A stretch of 64,000 nucleotides of DNA from Mucilaginibacter sp. (GCF_025359345.1 NZ_JANYGQ010000025.1:233422-297421); one strand, 5' to 3'. Numbered from the stretch's first letter, positions 7,508-16,485 are shown. Translations and numbers: made by a program. The notes: generated by a model not told the origin, from the sequence alone.

Positions 7508-8971
7508 TTATTTTTCCTGTATCCAGGCTGTAGCGGCCTTTATCGTTGCATCGTCGTCTTTTTCCGCAGTGTCATTAATTACCACGTCAGGTGTTATCTT
7601 ACCCAGGTACTGTTTTTTATTTCTGTCTGCAGTGTAATTATTTGCTAAATATAGGTAAGCGCCGGTGGATAATTTAAAGCCCGCATTTGCCGTGGTAAAA
7701 CCACCGGTAGCGGTGCCAAAGAGTTTTGCATTGGGTTTTCCAACAAAGCATAACGCAGTCATTTCACCGCTGCTGGCCGTCTCGTGGCCGGTTAAAACGG
7801 CTATTTTTAATCCGGGCCTTTTTGTCACATAAGGCGACAGTACCTTTGCTGTGACGCCATTGTTAACGGTTACTTTTCCGTTTTTGTAAGCCCAGGCATC
7901 GCTTTTACCATTTTCGGGCGATATGAAAAAGCCCAGTGTGCCTTCACCAATTATTGGCCCCAGGCCAGCTATCATCGGGTGCATGTTGCCTCCGTTATCG
8001 TGCCGTAAATCAACTATCCATCCGGCAATTTGATTTTGTGTATCAAGCTCGTAAATTAATTTTTGAGTTTTAGTGGCAAAAGCAGTTGATGCGGTATCGC
8101 TAGTTGACCCAAATCCCGGCATCCATACATAACCAATATTACCCGGCAGCAGTTTTGCAGTTGGTTGCCGCGGGTCGTCGTTTTGTTTTGAGTAACTTAC
8201 AGCGTTTACTTTTGACTGCAAAAACGAATGATTATCGCCGGCCGCACGTAGCTGGCTCATGATATAGCCGGTTAGCAATTGTGCATCATCCGTTGTTTTT
8301 AGACCACCTGACAGTTTAGATACAGCAGAATCGATGGCTGGCCAGTTTAATTTTTTTGTATAAATGGAATGTTTCTTAATCAGGCCCGTAAATTCACTCA
8401 CAAATTGCTTTACCTCTTTTGACGGTGGTGAATTATCAAAAGGTACATCTTCCATCAGGTAATCATCAAACCAGGCGGTGCCCTCACCAAACAGGTAACC
8501 GCCAATCAGTATCTTTTTTGCAGTACTGTTGATAACAACGGGCAAAGTGTACTTAACCCAGGATCCATCCGATTGAAGTGGAACGGCAGGTGAGTCAGAC
8601 CGCTGCATTGATATAATAACGCCATCTTTGTCCTTTACCTGGCAATACAACGCAACCGACGTGTTGGTGCTGCCTTCTTTAATGAAGGCTGAAAACCTGA
8701 TAATTTTCAACTTACTGGAAGCTATATCCAGTGGTTGCCAAAACATGCTGTAGCTGCTACTGCCAGCTGCATTGTGCAATTTGAGAGCACCAGAACCGCT
8801 ATGTTTCACGCTTTCATCGATTGCAATAGTAAAAGCGTTAGCTGGTTTAAACGTCCAGTTCGCGGGCATAGTTGCAAGTGTATCATTTTTTAAGTCGAAA
8901 CCGGGATTTTTTATTTGAGCGGACGTATTCAAGAACGCGATTATGCAACAGGCTGTTAAAAGTTTTTTCAT
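7508..8971 (-). CDS. Secreted S41 family peptidase with N-terminal carbohydrate-binding-like domain
   Basis: 487 residues. A Sec signal peptide of about 18 residues ends near TSAQ. Residues about 20-145 form a jelly-roll-like module (NPGFDLKND, ANWTFKPA, WFDDYLMEDVPF). The tail-protease domain follows, with the nucleophile serine in GHETASSGEMTAL and the strand GIVDLRHDNGGNMHPM-like segment (here AGWIVDLRHDNGGN). The family cleaves peptides in the cell envelope. The module combination recurs in Bacteroidota secreted S41 enzymes whose substrates are unknown. It faces no partner gene; the small 121-residue gene upstream is co-oriented. Confidence 0.87.
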   Translation of the reverse strand: MKKLLTACCIIAFLNTSAQIKNPGFDLKNDTLATMPANWTFKPANAFTIAIDESVKHSGSGALKLHNAAGSSSYSMFWQPLDIASSKLKIIRFSAFIKEGSTNTSVALYCQVKDKDGVIISMQRSDSPAVPLQSDGSWVKYTLPVVINSTAKKILIGGYLFGEGTAWFDDYLMEDVPFDNSPPSKEVKQFVSEFTGLIKKHSIYTKKLNWPAIDSAVSKLSGGLKTTDDAQLLTGYIMSQLRAAGDNHSFLQSKVNAVSYSKQNDDPRQPTAKLLPGNIGYVWMPGFGSTSDTASTAFATKTQKLIYELDTQNQIAGWIVDLRHDNGGNMHPMIAGLGPIIGEGTLGFFISPENGKSDAWAYKNGKVTVNNGVTAKVLSPYVTKRPGLKIAVLTGHETASSGEMTALCFVGKPNAKLFGTATGGFTTANAGFKLSTGAYLYLANNYTADRNKKQYLGKITPDVVINDTAEKDDDATIKAATAWIQEK

Positions 8972-9024
8972 TTAGGTAATTGTGATGAATCGTTTGTCTG
9001 TTATTCAATGAACAAATCAGGTAG

Positions 9025-9390
9025 TTACACCTTCTTAAAATAAATAAATTGCGGCAGTTTCCCAAATACCCATTCAGTAACCTCGCAAAGCCACATTTCC
9101 TGGTTTAATGTTTCACCTTCATAATTGGCCAGTAAATAAATGCCGCCGCCACCAACTTCCTTTGAATAATCGTGAATTAATTTTAAGACATTGCTCCCGT
9201 CAAAAGGTTGTTCGGCCAATATAAGTTCTACCGGTGAAGTCCCCTTTCCAACATAATCGAGCATGGTATCTGCACCTTCAACCATTTCCAGTTCTGCCTT
9301 GGTACCTTCCCAGTTTGGTATGTCGATATACCACTTTCCGGTGTCTTCTTTTATGAATTTATAAGTCTGTAATTCCGTTTGCGTATTCAT
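9025..9390 (-). CDS. Small conserved protein of unknown function
   Basis: A 121-residue cytoplasmic protein starting MNTQTELQTYKFI, with the landmarks GKWYIDIPNWEGTKAELEM, GADTMLDYVG and MWLCEVTEWVFGKLPQFIYF. The acidic, aromatic composition resembles a small conserved Bacteroidota family (possibly DUF6717), but I am not certain of the name. The frame opens at 9468, yet the ATG at 9390 is the first sensible start. A TATATTCG box lies only a few bases ahead of that ATG. It is divergent from mqnE with about 115 bases between starts. No function can be assigned. Confidence 0.7.
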   Translation of the reverse strand: MNTQTELQTYKFIKEDTGKWYIDIPNWEGTKAELEMVEGADTMLDYVGKGTSPVELILAEQPFDGSNVLKLIHDYSKEVGGGGIYLLANYEGETLNQEMWLCEVTEWVFGKLPQFIYFKKV

Positions 9391-9484
9391 AGTAGCGAAT
9401 ATAGCAAAATTCGGAGTGGATGCTGGCGATGAATAGTTGTAATAATCTCCTGTTATATTACACCCCAATTACACTAACATTTCC

Positions 9485-9492
9485 TATTTTTG
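9485..9492 (+). promoter_or_regulatory. -7 promoter box of mqnE
   Basis: TATTTTTG matches TAnnTTTG and lies 15 nt before the mqnE start codon, implying a leader of only about 10 nt. No clear -33 element is visible. Confidence 0.45.
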
Positions 9493-9507
9493 CACAAATA
9501 TTAATTA

Positions 9508-10701
9508 ATGGAAGCCGAAGACAATCTGCTTATATTATTACAAAACCGGCACCTGTCTGCTGGTTTAAAACAAATTGCCGAAAAGGTATTGAAGGGCAAA
9601 CGCATTACTTTTGATGAAGGCGTTTTGCTGTACGAGGAAGGTGAATTGGGTTATTTGGGTGTGTTAGCCAACTACATACGCGAAAAACGCCACGGCAACA
9701 AAACTTATTTCAACCGCAATTTCCATATTGAGCCAACCAACCTTTGTGTTTACGATTGTAAGTTTTGTTCGTACTCCCGTTTGATCAAACAAAAATCGGA
9801 AGGGTGGGAGTACACGATGGACGAGATGATGGACATCGTAAAAAAATACGATGATGAGCCGGTTACCGAAGTGCACATTGTTGGCGGTGTGTTGCCGCAA
9901 TATGATGTTGCTTTTTACAGCGAATTGTTCAGCAAAATAAAGGCCCACAGGCCAAATCTGCATGTTAAGGCTTTAACGCCAGTTGAGTATCATTACATAT
10001 TTAAGAAAGCTAAAATTGACTACGCTACCGGTATGAAAAAGATGCTTGATGCCGGTTTGGAATCGATCCCAGGCGGCGGCGCAGAAATTTTTCACCCTGA
10101 GATACGTGAGCAAATTGCGAAAGATAAATGTACAGGCGACCAATGGCTGGCGATACATGAGGAATGGCATAAACTGGGTCAGCGCTCAAACGCAACCATG
10201 CTTTACGGACATATTGAAAAATACTGGCATCGTGTTGACCATATGGACCGATTGCGCCAGCTGCAGGATAAAACAGGCGGCTTCCAAACATTTATCCCGC
10301 TGAAATTCCGCAACCAGGATAACCAGATGTCACATGTGCCTGAATCAACAGTCGTTGAGGATTTGCGTAACTATGCCATCGCACGCATTTATTTGGACAA
10401 CTTCGACCATATAAAAGCTTACTGGGCCATGATCAGTCGGACTACTGCGCAGCTATCCCTGAACTTTGGTGTGGACGATATCGATGGCACACTGGATGAT
10501 ACCACTAAAATATACGCGATGGCCGGCGCTGAAGAACAGCACCCCGGTATGAGCACCAAACAATTGGTAGAACTGATAAAGAACGTTGGCCGCGAACCGA
10601 TTGAAAGGGATACACTTTACAACGTGGTTACCGACTACACTAATTTTGAATTCCCTGAAGAGGCAAAACCGCAATTTTACAGGCTGCCGGTCGTGAATTA
10701 G
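9508..10701 (+). CDS. mqnE: Aminofutalosine synthase MqnE (radical SAM)
   Basis: A 397-residue radical SAM enzyme that joins SAM-derived adenosyl to the enolpyruvyl product of MqnA to form aminofutalosine, in the futalosine route to menaquinone. The iron-sulfur motif is Cys80-x3-Cys84-x2-Cys87 (NLCVYDCKFCSYSR). Family markers follow: GLESIPGGGAEIF, RSNATMLYGHIE, RVDHMDRLRQLQDKTGGF, IARIYLDNFDHIKAYW and FGVDDIDGT. These separate it from the sister enzyme MqnC. The window also holds mqnA 730 bases downstream, with a phosphatase between, so this is a partial menaquinone cluster. Confidence 0.95.
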   Translation: MEAEDNLLILLQNRHLSAGLKQIAEKVLKGKRITFDEGVLLYEEGELGYLGVLANYIREKRHGNKTYFNRNFHIEPTNLCVYDCKFCSYSRLIKQKSEGWEYTMDEMMDIVKKYDDEPVTEVHIVGGVLPQYDVAFYSELFSKIKAHRPNLHVKALTPVEYHYIFKKAKIDYATGMKKMLDAGLESIPGGGAEIFHPEIREQIAKDKCTGDQWLAIHEEWHKLGQRSNATMLYGHIEKYWHRVDHMDRLRQLQDKTGGFQTFIPLKFRNQDNQMSHVPESTVVEDLRNYAIARIYLDNFDHIKAYWAMISRTTAQLSLNFGVDDIDGTLDDTTKIYAMAGAEEQHPGMSTKQLVELIKNVGREPIERDTLYNVVTDYTNFEFPEEAKPQFYRLPVVN

Positions 10702-10815
10702 TCATTGAGTCATTAGGTCATAAAGTCATTAGCTAAAGTTAACTAGTGTCTACGAAGGGAAATGACCAATGACAGCAAAGCGAAATGACTTAATGACAGT
10801 AAAACGAAATGACTA
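10702..10815. repeat. GTCATT/AATGAC repeat field with tandem 24-bp duplication
   Basis: Four GTCATT-like heptads (10702-10733) are followed by AATGAC-like units that pair with them; GTCATTGAGTCATT can pair with AATGACTTAATGAC with one G-U pair. Two imperfect 24-bp copies, 10768-10791 and 10792-10815, differ at three positions. The second copy contains the start codon of the phosphatase gene; the first contains a decoy ATG ACT TAA. Confidence 0.7.
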
Positions 10816-11429
10816 AAAAAGAAATATACATTGTCCGCCACGGGCAAACCGACCTGAATAAACGCGGCATTGTGCAGGGGCGGGGCATGGATACCAACCT
10901 GAACGATGAAGGGCGCAAACAGGCGCGGCAATTTTTTGAGGCTTTTGGGGATGTAGCATTTGACAAAATTTATATCTCTGCGTTAAGGCGTACGCAACAA
11001 AGCATACAGCAATTCATCGATTTAGGGATCCCTTATGAAAAATTATCCGGGCTGGATGAGTTGGCCTGGGGCATACACGAAGGACAACCCGCCACCGCTG
11101 AAAATAAAGCTGCTTTTTTACAATTGATGCGCGATTGGATGGATGGCAAGCTCGACTCGAAATTTGAAGGCGGCGAAAGCCCTAACGAAGTAAAAGCCCG
11201 GCAGCAGGAAGCGCTAAAAGTTATCATAAGCCACCCTGAAGAAAAGACGGTTTTGATATGCATGCACGGCCGCGCGATGCGCCTGTTATTATGCCTGCTT
11301 ACCGAAAGGCCGCTTACCGAAATGGATAGCTTCCCACACCAAAACCTGGTGCTTTATAAAGTTAATTACGATGGCAAAAAGTTTGAAATTACCGACTTTA
11401 ACAATGCCAATCACCTGAAAATATCTTAA
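10809..11429 (+). CDS. Histidine phosphatase family protein
   Basis: 206 residues of the phosphoglycerate-mutase-like branch. The catalytic motif is YIVRHGQTDLNKRG with His11 as the phosphorylated residue. Downstream are the RR/H contacts in SALRRTQQS, the acid GIHEGQPA, and the second histidine in CMHGRAMRLLL. Such enzymes dephosphorylate sugar phosphates, nucleotides or cofactors. Its position between mqnE and mqnA, only 4 bases before mqnA, suggests co-transcription but not a menaquinone role by itself. Its start codon lies within a tandem duplicated 24-bp segment, an unusual arrangement for a translation start region. Confidence 0.88.
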   Translation: MTKKEIYIVRHGQTDLNKRGIVQGRGMDTNLNDEGRKQARQFFEAFGDVAFDKIYISALRRTQQSIQQFIDLGIPYEKLSGLDELAWGIHEGQPATAENKAAFLQLMRDWMDGKLDSKFEGGESPNEVKARQQEALKVIISHPEEKTVLICMHGRAMRLLLCLLTERPLTEMDSFPHQNLVLYKVNYDGKKFEITDFNNANHLKIS

Positions 11430-11433
11430 CACT

Positions 11434-12201
11434 TTGGATACCAAAATACGAATATCAGCGGTAAGCTACACCAATACCAAACCATTTTTATACGGCATAC
11501 AACACAGCGACATGATCAATGATATCGAGCTTAGCCTGGATATGCCCTCGGATTGTGCCCAAAAACTGATTGACAATAAGGTTGATATAGGCCTGATACC
11601 GGTTGCTGCCATCTTGAGTTTACCGCGTTGGGAAATAGTTTCCGACTATTGCATCGGTGCGTCCGGCCCCGTTAACTCGGTTTTTATTTTTAGCAATTGT
11701 GAAGCAAAAGATATCAAAACATTGCAGCTCGACCCCGAGTCGCGCTCATCAAATAATTTGGCGCTTGTGTTGCTGAAAAATTACTGGAAGGCCGATCATC
11801 AGACGATTAAAAATGCGCCGGACTATGCTGCCCCGACAGACCCGCACTCAGCTTTTGTACAGATAGGCGACCGCACCTTTGGCAAAAAACAGCAGTATAA
11901 ATACGTGTACGATCTGGCCGAAGAATGGCATAAATTCACCGGCCTGCCGTTTGTGTTTGCCGCCTGGGTTGCCAACAAACCTATCCCGGCAGGCTTTATG
12001 GAGGAGTTCAACAAAGCCTTAAAATTTGGCCTGGAACACCGGACAGAACTACTAAAGGAACTTCCTCAACGGGCGGATTTTGACCTGGAAGATTACTTAA
12101 TGCACAAGCTTGATTTTGAGCTGACAGAGGATAAAAGGAAGGCGTTGCATTTGTTTCACGAATATATTAAGGCATTGAACCGGGATTCTTCACAGGATTA
12201 A
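11434..12201 (+). CDS. mqnA: Chorismate dehydratase MqnA
   Basis: 255 residues with the periplasmic-binding-protein fold used by MqnA/MqnD. It removes water from chorismate to give 3-enolpyruvylbenzoate, the first committed step of futalosine menaquinone synthesis. Family markers are IRISAVSYTNTKPFLYG at the start, VDIGLIPVAA, and DPESRSSNNLALVLL. The start is TTG at 11434 (MDTKIRI): no ATG precedes the conserved N-terminal strand, and the codon follows the phosphatase stop by 4 bases. It is the last gene of the mqnE-phosphatase-mqnA unit. Confidence 0.92.
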   Translation: MDTKIRISAVSYTNTKPFLYGIQHSDMINDIELSLDMPSDCAQKLIDNKVDIGLIPVAAILSLPRWEIVSDYCIGASGPVNSVFIFSNCEAKDIKTLQLDPESRSSNNLALVLLKNYWKADHQTIKNAPDYAAPTDPHSAFVQIGDRTFGKKQQYKYVYDLAEEWHKFTGLPFVFAAWVANKPIPAGFMEEFNKALKFGLEHRTELLKELPQRADFDLEDYLMHKLDFELTEDKRKALHLFHEYIKALNRDSSQD

Positions 12202-12310
12202 ATCATTTTTTTTAAAGGCGTTCAGGAGGGCTAAGCCGTTAAGCAGATTTGATGGATTTAAACTGATTTAACTTCAGTTCTCATCAGTGCAACGGTAACT
12301 TGACAGTAAT

Positions 12311-13444
12311 TCATTTTTCGTCTCTCAACATCTTCAGCGAATAAAAGCTGTCGCGCCAATAAATGCCGCCTTGCTTTACAGTTATTACCGATGCTTTTAA
12401 AACTATCCAGCCAATAAAGAATCCGGAAAATGGGATCATGAATGCGTACCACCATTTGTTGGGCGGGATAACCGACATATAGATGATGTGAAACAACAGC
12501 ATGCCGGCGGCCATCAGCCTGATAGTTGCGGTACCAAAAATAAACATTACAGGCATGGGCAACGCGATTGATACCAGGACAAGTAACACATTGGCAATTG
12601 CTATTGATAATTTATAATCGGACACAGAAAAAGAGTTTTTTAATAATCCGTTACCAAACTGTGTAAGGTTTTTATACCATTCCAAACATACGTATCCTTT
12701 ACCGGCCAATACATCCTGCATCAGCTTTGCCTGTTTAACTTTTATACCAAGCTGCAGGTCGTCATCGGGCCTCAGTTTAATTTCCACATGCGTCCCAATT
12801 TTCTCATAGGCGTCGCGCCTTATTAAATTGAAGGCACCGATACCCGAGGATGATTTTGATTTCGGATTTCTGGCCTCCCAGGGTTTCATATGCATCATCG
12901 GCATAATGCAAAATGTGGCATATACGCTGTTTAAAAGGCTCGACCTTGATATCATTTCAGGCAGTATCGTCAGGTGGTCTAGTTTATTGCGTATCGCATA
13001 GCCCATCGCCCGGCTGATAGCATCAGGGTGGAAAACAATATCCGCATCTGTAAACAGAATCCATTCTTCCGTGCTGTTGAGATAACCTTGGTACATCGCG
13101 TTATTTTTGCCCATCCAGCCTTCCGGCAGCGTATTGATGGTTACTATATTAATCTGTGGGTAGCTGCTCTTAAAATCGTTTAGTATTTCGGCGGTACGGT
13201 CGGTCGACCGGTCATTTATCACGATGAGCCGGTAGCTTTGATAATTGATATTGCAAAGGCTTTTCAGTGCCATATCAAGGTCTTCCTCTTCGTTACGTAC
13301 AGCAACGATTATGGCAAGCGGCACTTCCGGCTCTATAATTGGCTGCCTGCTTAGCTGTTTTATTTTATTGAACCCAATAACGAGGAAGAAATTTAGAAAT
13401 ATTGTGATTAAGCAAATTGCCAGGCTGCAATAAAAAAATACCAT
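12311..13444 (-). CDS. Membrane-bound family 2 glycosyltransferase
   Basis: 377 residues. An N-terminal membrane helix precedes a GT-A domain with EVPLAIIVAVRNEEEDL, the nucleotide-sugar acid pair in LFTDADIVFH, and the acceptor motif LRPDDDLQLGIKVKQ. Three C-terminal membrane helices follow from about residue 285. The arrangement resembles the CrtQ/HpnB-type transferases that act on lipid or carotenoid acceptors, but the acceptor is unknown. The frame can be read from a TTG at 13465, but that codon lies within the TAGCTTTG -7 box, so the ATG at 13444 is the likely start. It converges on mqnA. Confidence 0.85.
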   Translation of the reverse strand: MVFFYCSLAICLITIFLNFFLVIGFNKIKQLSRQPIIEPEVPLAIIVAVRNEEEDLDMALKSLCNINYQSYRLIVINDRSTDRTAEILNDFKSSYPQINIVTINTLPEGWMGKNNAMYQGYLNSTEEWILFTDADIVFHPDAISRAMGYAIRNKLDHLTILPEMISRSSLLNSVYATFCIMPMMHMKPWEARNPKSKSSSGIGAFNLIRRDAYEKIGTHVEIKLRPDDDLQLGIKVKQAKLMQDVLAGKGYVCLEWYKNLTQFGNGLLKNSFSVSDYKLSIAIANVLLVLVSIALPMPVMFIFGTATIRLMAAGMLLFHIIYMSVIPPNKWWYAFMIPFSGFFIGWIVLKASVITVKQGGIYWRDSFYSLKMLRDEK

Positions 13445-13462
13445 TGCGATTAGATTTTGGGC

Positions 13463-13470
13463 CAAAGCTA
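13463..13470 (-). promoter_or_regulatory. -7 promoter box of the glycosyltransferase
   Basis: On the minus strand TAGCTTTG is an exact TAnnTTTG match 18 nt ahead of the ATG at 13444. It overlaps the alternative TTG start and so argues against that start. Confidence 0.45.
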
Positions 13471-13505
13471 ATGAATATGAGATATTATTAAGCCTGATAA
13501 AGTAT

Positions 13506-14726
13506 TCACTTCAACAGGCTCTTCAATTTATCCTTAACTTTTGCATCTTCCGGGTTTAGCACGAGGGCTTTTTTATAACTGGCGACAGCTTTTTCGCGCT
13601 CATCTTTTTTTACATAGGCATCGCCCAGGCTGGTAAACGCTTTAGATGATGAAGGATAATTTATAGCATTCATTTCAAACAGACTTATTGCATTATCCAG
13701 CGTTTCGGGATTCTTCATTAAATAGGATGCCCAATCGTTAATATTCGCTTCGTTTGGTAAGATAGTATAGCCGTAACGTCGTGATAAATTCAGGTAATGC
13801 TTCATTAATATGGCAGCATTAACCTGTTTTGGCTCCTGTGGCGGCAAATCCCATTGCCCGAAAATAAACCGCAGGGCATCATAATAGGCTTTTACGGGTT
13901 CGGTCATATGGATATCGTCAGGGTAATTTAGATACTTATGATCCAGGCCGATAATTTGCCTTTGGGCTATCAGCGAGTCAAATTTCAGCAGATTAGTATG
14001 GAAAGTGCTTTTATCAGCTACTCCCTCGCTGGCATCGCTATAAAAAAGTATTTTGCTTATGGCCGATCCCTTTTGCAGCTTCTTATCTGCCAGCTTTAAC
14101 AAATATCCGTTATCCCACCAAAAAGAGGGGCTCAGGGCTATGTAAGCATTGAACATGTTGGGATTGTTCAAAAAGCAATCAATAGCTGTTATCCCGCCAA
14201 AAGAATGCCCGGCGAATATTTTAAAAGGATGTGTTTTATAATGCGTTTCAACATATGGTATCAACTCTTCGCTAATAAATTGCAGAAACTTATCATTTCC
14301 GCCGCTTGGTTTAAGCCACGACGTTGCGCTGGTATCGGGTTTCCCATAATAATCAATAATACTATGGGTAGGTGTGAGATCTCTTGTGCGGTTGGTGTTT
14401 GGGATGCCTACTATAATCATTTCAGGCATCACATTTACATCCCAACGGCTCAGGTACCTGCAAAGCTCGGCTATCATACTAAAATGACTTTCACCATCCA
14501 TTAAATATAATACCGGGTAACGTTTTGCGGTATTTAGGGAGTCGGCAGGTGGAACATAAATATAGATCTTGCGGGGTTCGTTAAGGATCTTTGAGGGGAT
14601 TTGTGCGTTATCGGCTGTTAATGGTTTATAATCAGCCGTATTTTGGGCCTGTAAAAACAAGGGAATAATAGAAAATAAAAAGATAAAGCTTTTCAGGAAC
14701 CTGGGGTTTAAGTAAAGACTGATCAT
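13506..14726 (-). CDS. Secreted alpha/beta-hydrolase (esterase D/Fes type) with C-terminal TPR
   Basis: 406 residues from the ATG at 14726. A signal peptide of about 25 residues ends at FLQAQ. The esterase domain (about 30-290) has the strand YPVLYLMDGESHF, the nucleophile elbow FAGHSFGGITAID, and a downstream histidine in DIHMTEPVKAYYD. The C-terminal 90 residues include one clear tetratricopeptide unit (AFTSLGDAYVKKDEREKAVA). Such proteins hydrolyse siderophore, feruloyl or other esters in the periplasm; the substrate is not readable. The upstream methionine at 14765 would add a hydrophobic leader that lengthens the signal unnaturally. Confidence 0.85.
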   Translation of the reverse strand: MISLYLNPRFLKSFIFLFSIIPLFLQAQNTADYKPLTADNAQIPSKILNEPRKIYIYVPPADSLNTAKRYPVLYLMDGESHFSMIAELCRYLSRWDVNVMPEMIIVGIPNTNRTRDLTPTHSIIDYYGKPDTSATSWLKPSGGNDKFLQFISEELIPYVETHYKTHPFKIFAGHSFGGITAIDCFLNNPNMFNAYIALSPSFWWDNGYLLKLADKKLQKGSAISKILFYSDASEGVADKSTFHTNLLKFDSLIAQRQIIGLDHKYLNYPDDIHMTEPVKAYYDALRFIFGQWDLPPQEPKQVNAAILMKHYLNLSRRYGYTILPNEANINDWASYLMKNPETLDNAISLFEMNAINYPSSSKAFTSLGDAYVKKDEREKAVASYKKALVLNPEDAKVKDKLKSLLK

Positions 14727-14845
14727 AGTTAATGTAATTGGTATTGAAGGTATTAATAAAACCATAAATTTTAAGATTAATTTACACCGGGCTAAAACCA
14801 GATCAGTTATTTGCGATTTGTATATTTATAACTCAACAATATCAT

Positions 14846-15655
14846 ATGAATTCAACCCCATCATTAAGCGGACAATCAGCATTGGTAACAGGCGCCGACA
14901 GCGGCATAGGCAAAGGTGTGGCATTAGCTTTGGCACAGGCCGGCGCCAGGGTTGTTATCAACTATGCCCATAACAAAGATGCAGCAGACGCAACCGTAAA
15001 CGAGATAACGGCTGCAGGTGGTGAGGCATTCGCTTTCCAGGCGGATGTTAGCCATGAAGCAGAGGTGCAGGCCATGTTTGCCGAAATGTTTAATCAATAC
15101 GGCACTATTGATATTTTGGTAAACAACGCCGGCCTGCAAAAGGACTCGAAGTTTGTTGATATGACGCTCGATCAGTGGAACACCGTAATCAACATCAACC
15201 TTACCGGTCAGTTTTTATGCTCGCGCGAGGCTGCAAGGGAATTTATCCGCAGGGGAGTGGTTGAAGTCAGGAGCAGGGCGGCCGGAAAAATTATCTGCAT
15301 GAGCAGCGTACACGAAGTTATCCCATGGGCTGGCCACGTAAACTATGCTGCCAGCAAAGGCGGTATCAGCATGTTTATGAAAAGTATTGCGCAGGAACTG
15401 GCACCCCATAAAATAAGGGTAGTGGGAATTGGGCCCGGCGCTATACAAACGCCTATAAATAAAGCAGCATGGGATACGCCAGAGGCTTTGGACAAACTTT
15501 TAACCTTAATACCTTATAACCGGATTGGTAAACCCGAAGATATCGGCAAGCTAGTCGCCTGGCTGGCATCGGATGATGCTGATTATATTACCGGCACCAC
15601 CATATTTATGGATGGGGGCATGACGCTATATCCGGGTTTCGCGGATAACGGATAA
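14846..15655 (+). CDS. SDR family oxidoreductase (glucose 1-dehydrogenase-like)
   Basis: 269 residues of the classical short-chain dehydrogenase type. It has the cofactor motif TGADSGIGKG, the NNAG motif (ILVNNAGLQKDS), catalytic Ser in ICMSSVHEV, and YxxxK in NYAASKGG. The C-terminal stretch DYITGTTIFMDGGMTLYPGF is typical of the glucose/ribitol dehydrogenase-like branch. A short insert (VVEVRSRAAG) precedes the catalytic strand. It is upstream of the trehalose and GH15 genes, so glucose released there could be a substrate; that is inference. It is divergent from the esterase. Confidence 0.88.
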   Translation: MNSTPSLSGQSALVTGADSGIGKGVALALAQAGARVVINYAHNKDAADATVNEITAAGGEAFAFQADVSHEAEVQAMFAEMFNQYGTIDILVNNAGLQKDSKFVDMTLDQWNTVININLTGQFLCSREAAREFIRRGVVEVRSRAAGKIICMSSVHEVIPWAGHVNYAASKGGISMFMKSIAQELAPHKIRVVGIGPGAIQTPINKAAWDTPEALDKLLTLIPYNRIGKPEDIGKLVAWLASDDADYITGTTIFMDGGMTLYPGFADNG

Positions 15656-16008
15656 AGTTTTAATAGTTGTAGAAGTCGTACGGTGGTGGGTTGGCAATTA
15701 ATAGTTTCTGTTACCCGGTGCCTTATCTGCGCGTTTTTGGAAAAAAAGAGGCAATTGCATCAAAACTTCCAATATGTGATTAATTTCATGTTAAGTTATT
15801 GTAAAATAGGCGTCACCATTTAATGAGGGCCATTTTTGATGCAATTTTCTGTTTACATATTGTAAAAAATACACTAAGTAAAATATGATAATTTCAAAAT
15901 ATCGTGTTAAAGTGACGGTTATTATAAAATATTCATAAAAATTCATTTTTATTTACACAATTATCAATTTAACCTTATTTTTGTTGCGGATTTAAAATTT
16001 AACATAAC
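15656..16008. other. Intergenic region with long-spaced inverted repeat
   Basis: A 353-base AT-rich gap with no credible gene. It contains a perfect 13-bp inverted repeat, AATTGCATCAAAA at 15753-15765 and TTTTGATGCAATT at 15834-15846. The half-site shares ATTGCATCAA with the LacI-type palindrome at 59858-59895. A -7 box for the next gene lies at 15976-15983. Confidence 0.5.
15976..15983 (+). promoter_or_regulatory. -7 promoter box of the PepSY-like gene
   Basis: TATTTTTG matches TAnnTTTG and gives a start near 15990, about 19 nt before the ATG. The -33 region is a weak TTTAC. Confidence 0.5.
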
Positions 16009-16485
16009 ATGAAAAAGATATTTTTAACAATCGCAACTGCTGCTTTATTCAGCGTAAATGTATTCGCCGGTGATGGCGGTAAAAAAGTTGATGGTGGTGC
16101 GGCTTCTTATGCTGTTCAACAGGCATTTGCCTCTGATTTTGCCAGCGCAACCAACACTGTTTGGACTGTAACTAAAAACTGCCAGAAAGTTGATTTCTTA
16201 ATTGACGGTGTAAAGAAAACTGCTTTCTACACTTTGGCTGGTGATTTTTTGGGTACAACTCAAACTGTTTCTTACAAAGCTATCCCTGCTAAATCGCAAA
16301 AAATGATTGCCGATAGCTACAAAGGCTATACTGCCGACAACGTTATTGTTTACCAGGCTAATGAAGCTTTAAACAACGACATCGAGCCAACTTCGTACTT
16401 TGTTGATTTGAAAAACGACAAACACGAAATTTTGGTAAGGGTTGCAAACTCAGGTAGTGTTGAGTTTTTTAAACAGGTTAAATAA
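16009..16485 (+). CDS. Small secreted PepSY-like periplasmic protein
   Basis: 158 residues. A signal peptide of about 20 residues ends at VFAGD. The mature part has two alpha/beta repeats of the PepSY-like/DUF2874 type, with the pattern FASDFASATNTVWTVTK, VDFLIDGVKKTAFYTLAGDFLG and the related second repeat YTADNVIVYQANEAL. Such proteins are abundant in Sphingobacteriaceae envelopes and have no settled function. Codon use is strongly biased to common codons, which suggests high expression. It has a good promoter box and a strong terminator directly after it, so it is a single-gene unit. Confidence 0.8.
   Translation: MKKIFLTIATAALFSVNVFAGDGGKKVDGGAASYAVQQAFASDFASATNTVWTVTKNCQKVDFLIDGVKKTAFYTLAGDFLGTTQTVSYKAIPAKSQKMIADSYKGYTADNVIVYQANEALNNDIEPTSYFVDLKNDKHEILVRVANSGSVEFFKQVK

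Noticed and set aside
13445..13465. TTG start of the glycosyltransferase giving seven more residues
   Set aside because: That TTG lies inside the -7 box TAGCTTTG (13463-13470), so the transcript would begin after it; the ATG at 13444 was kept.
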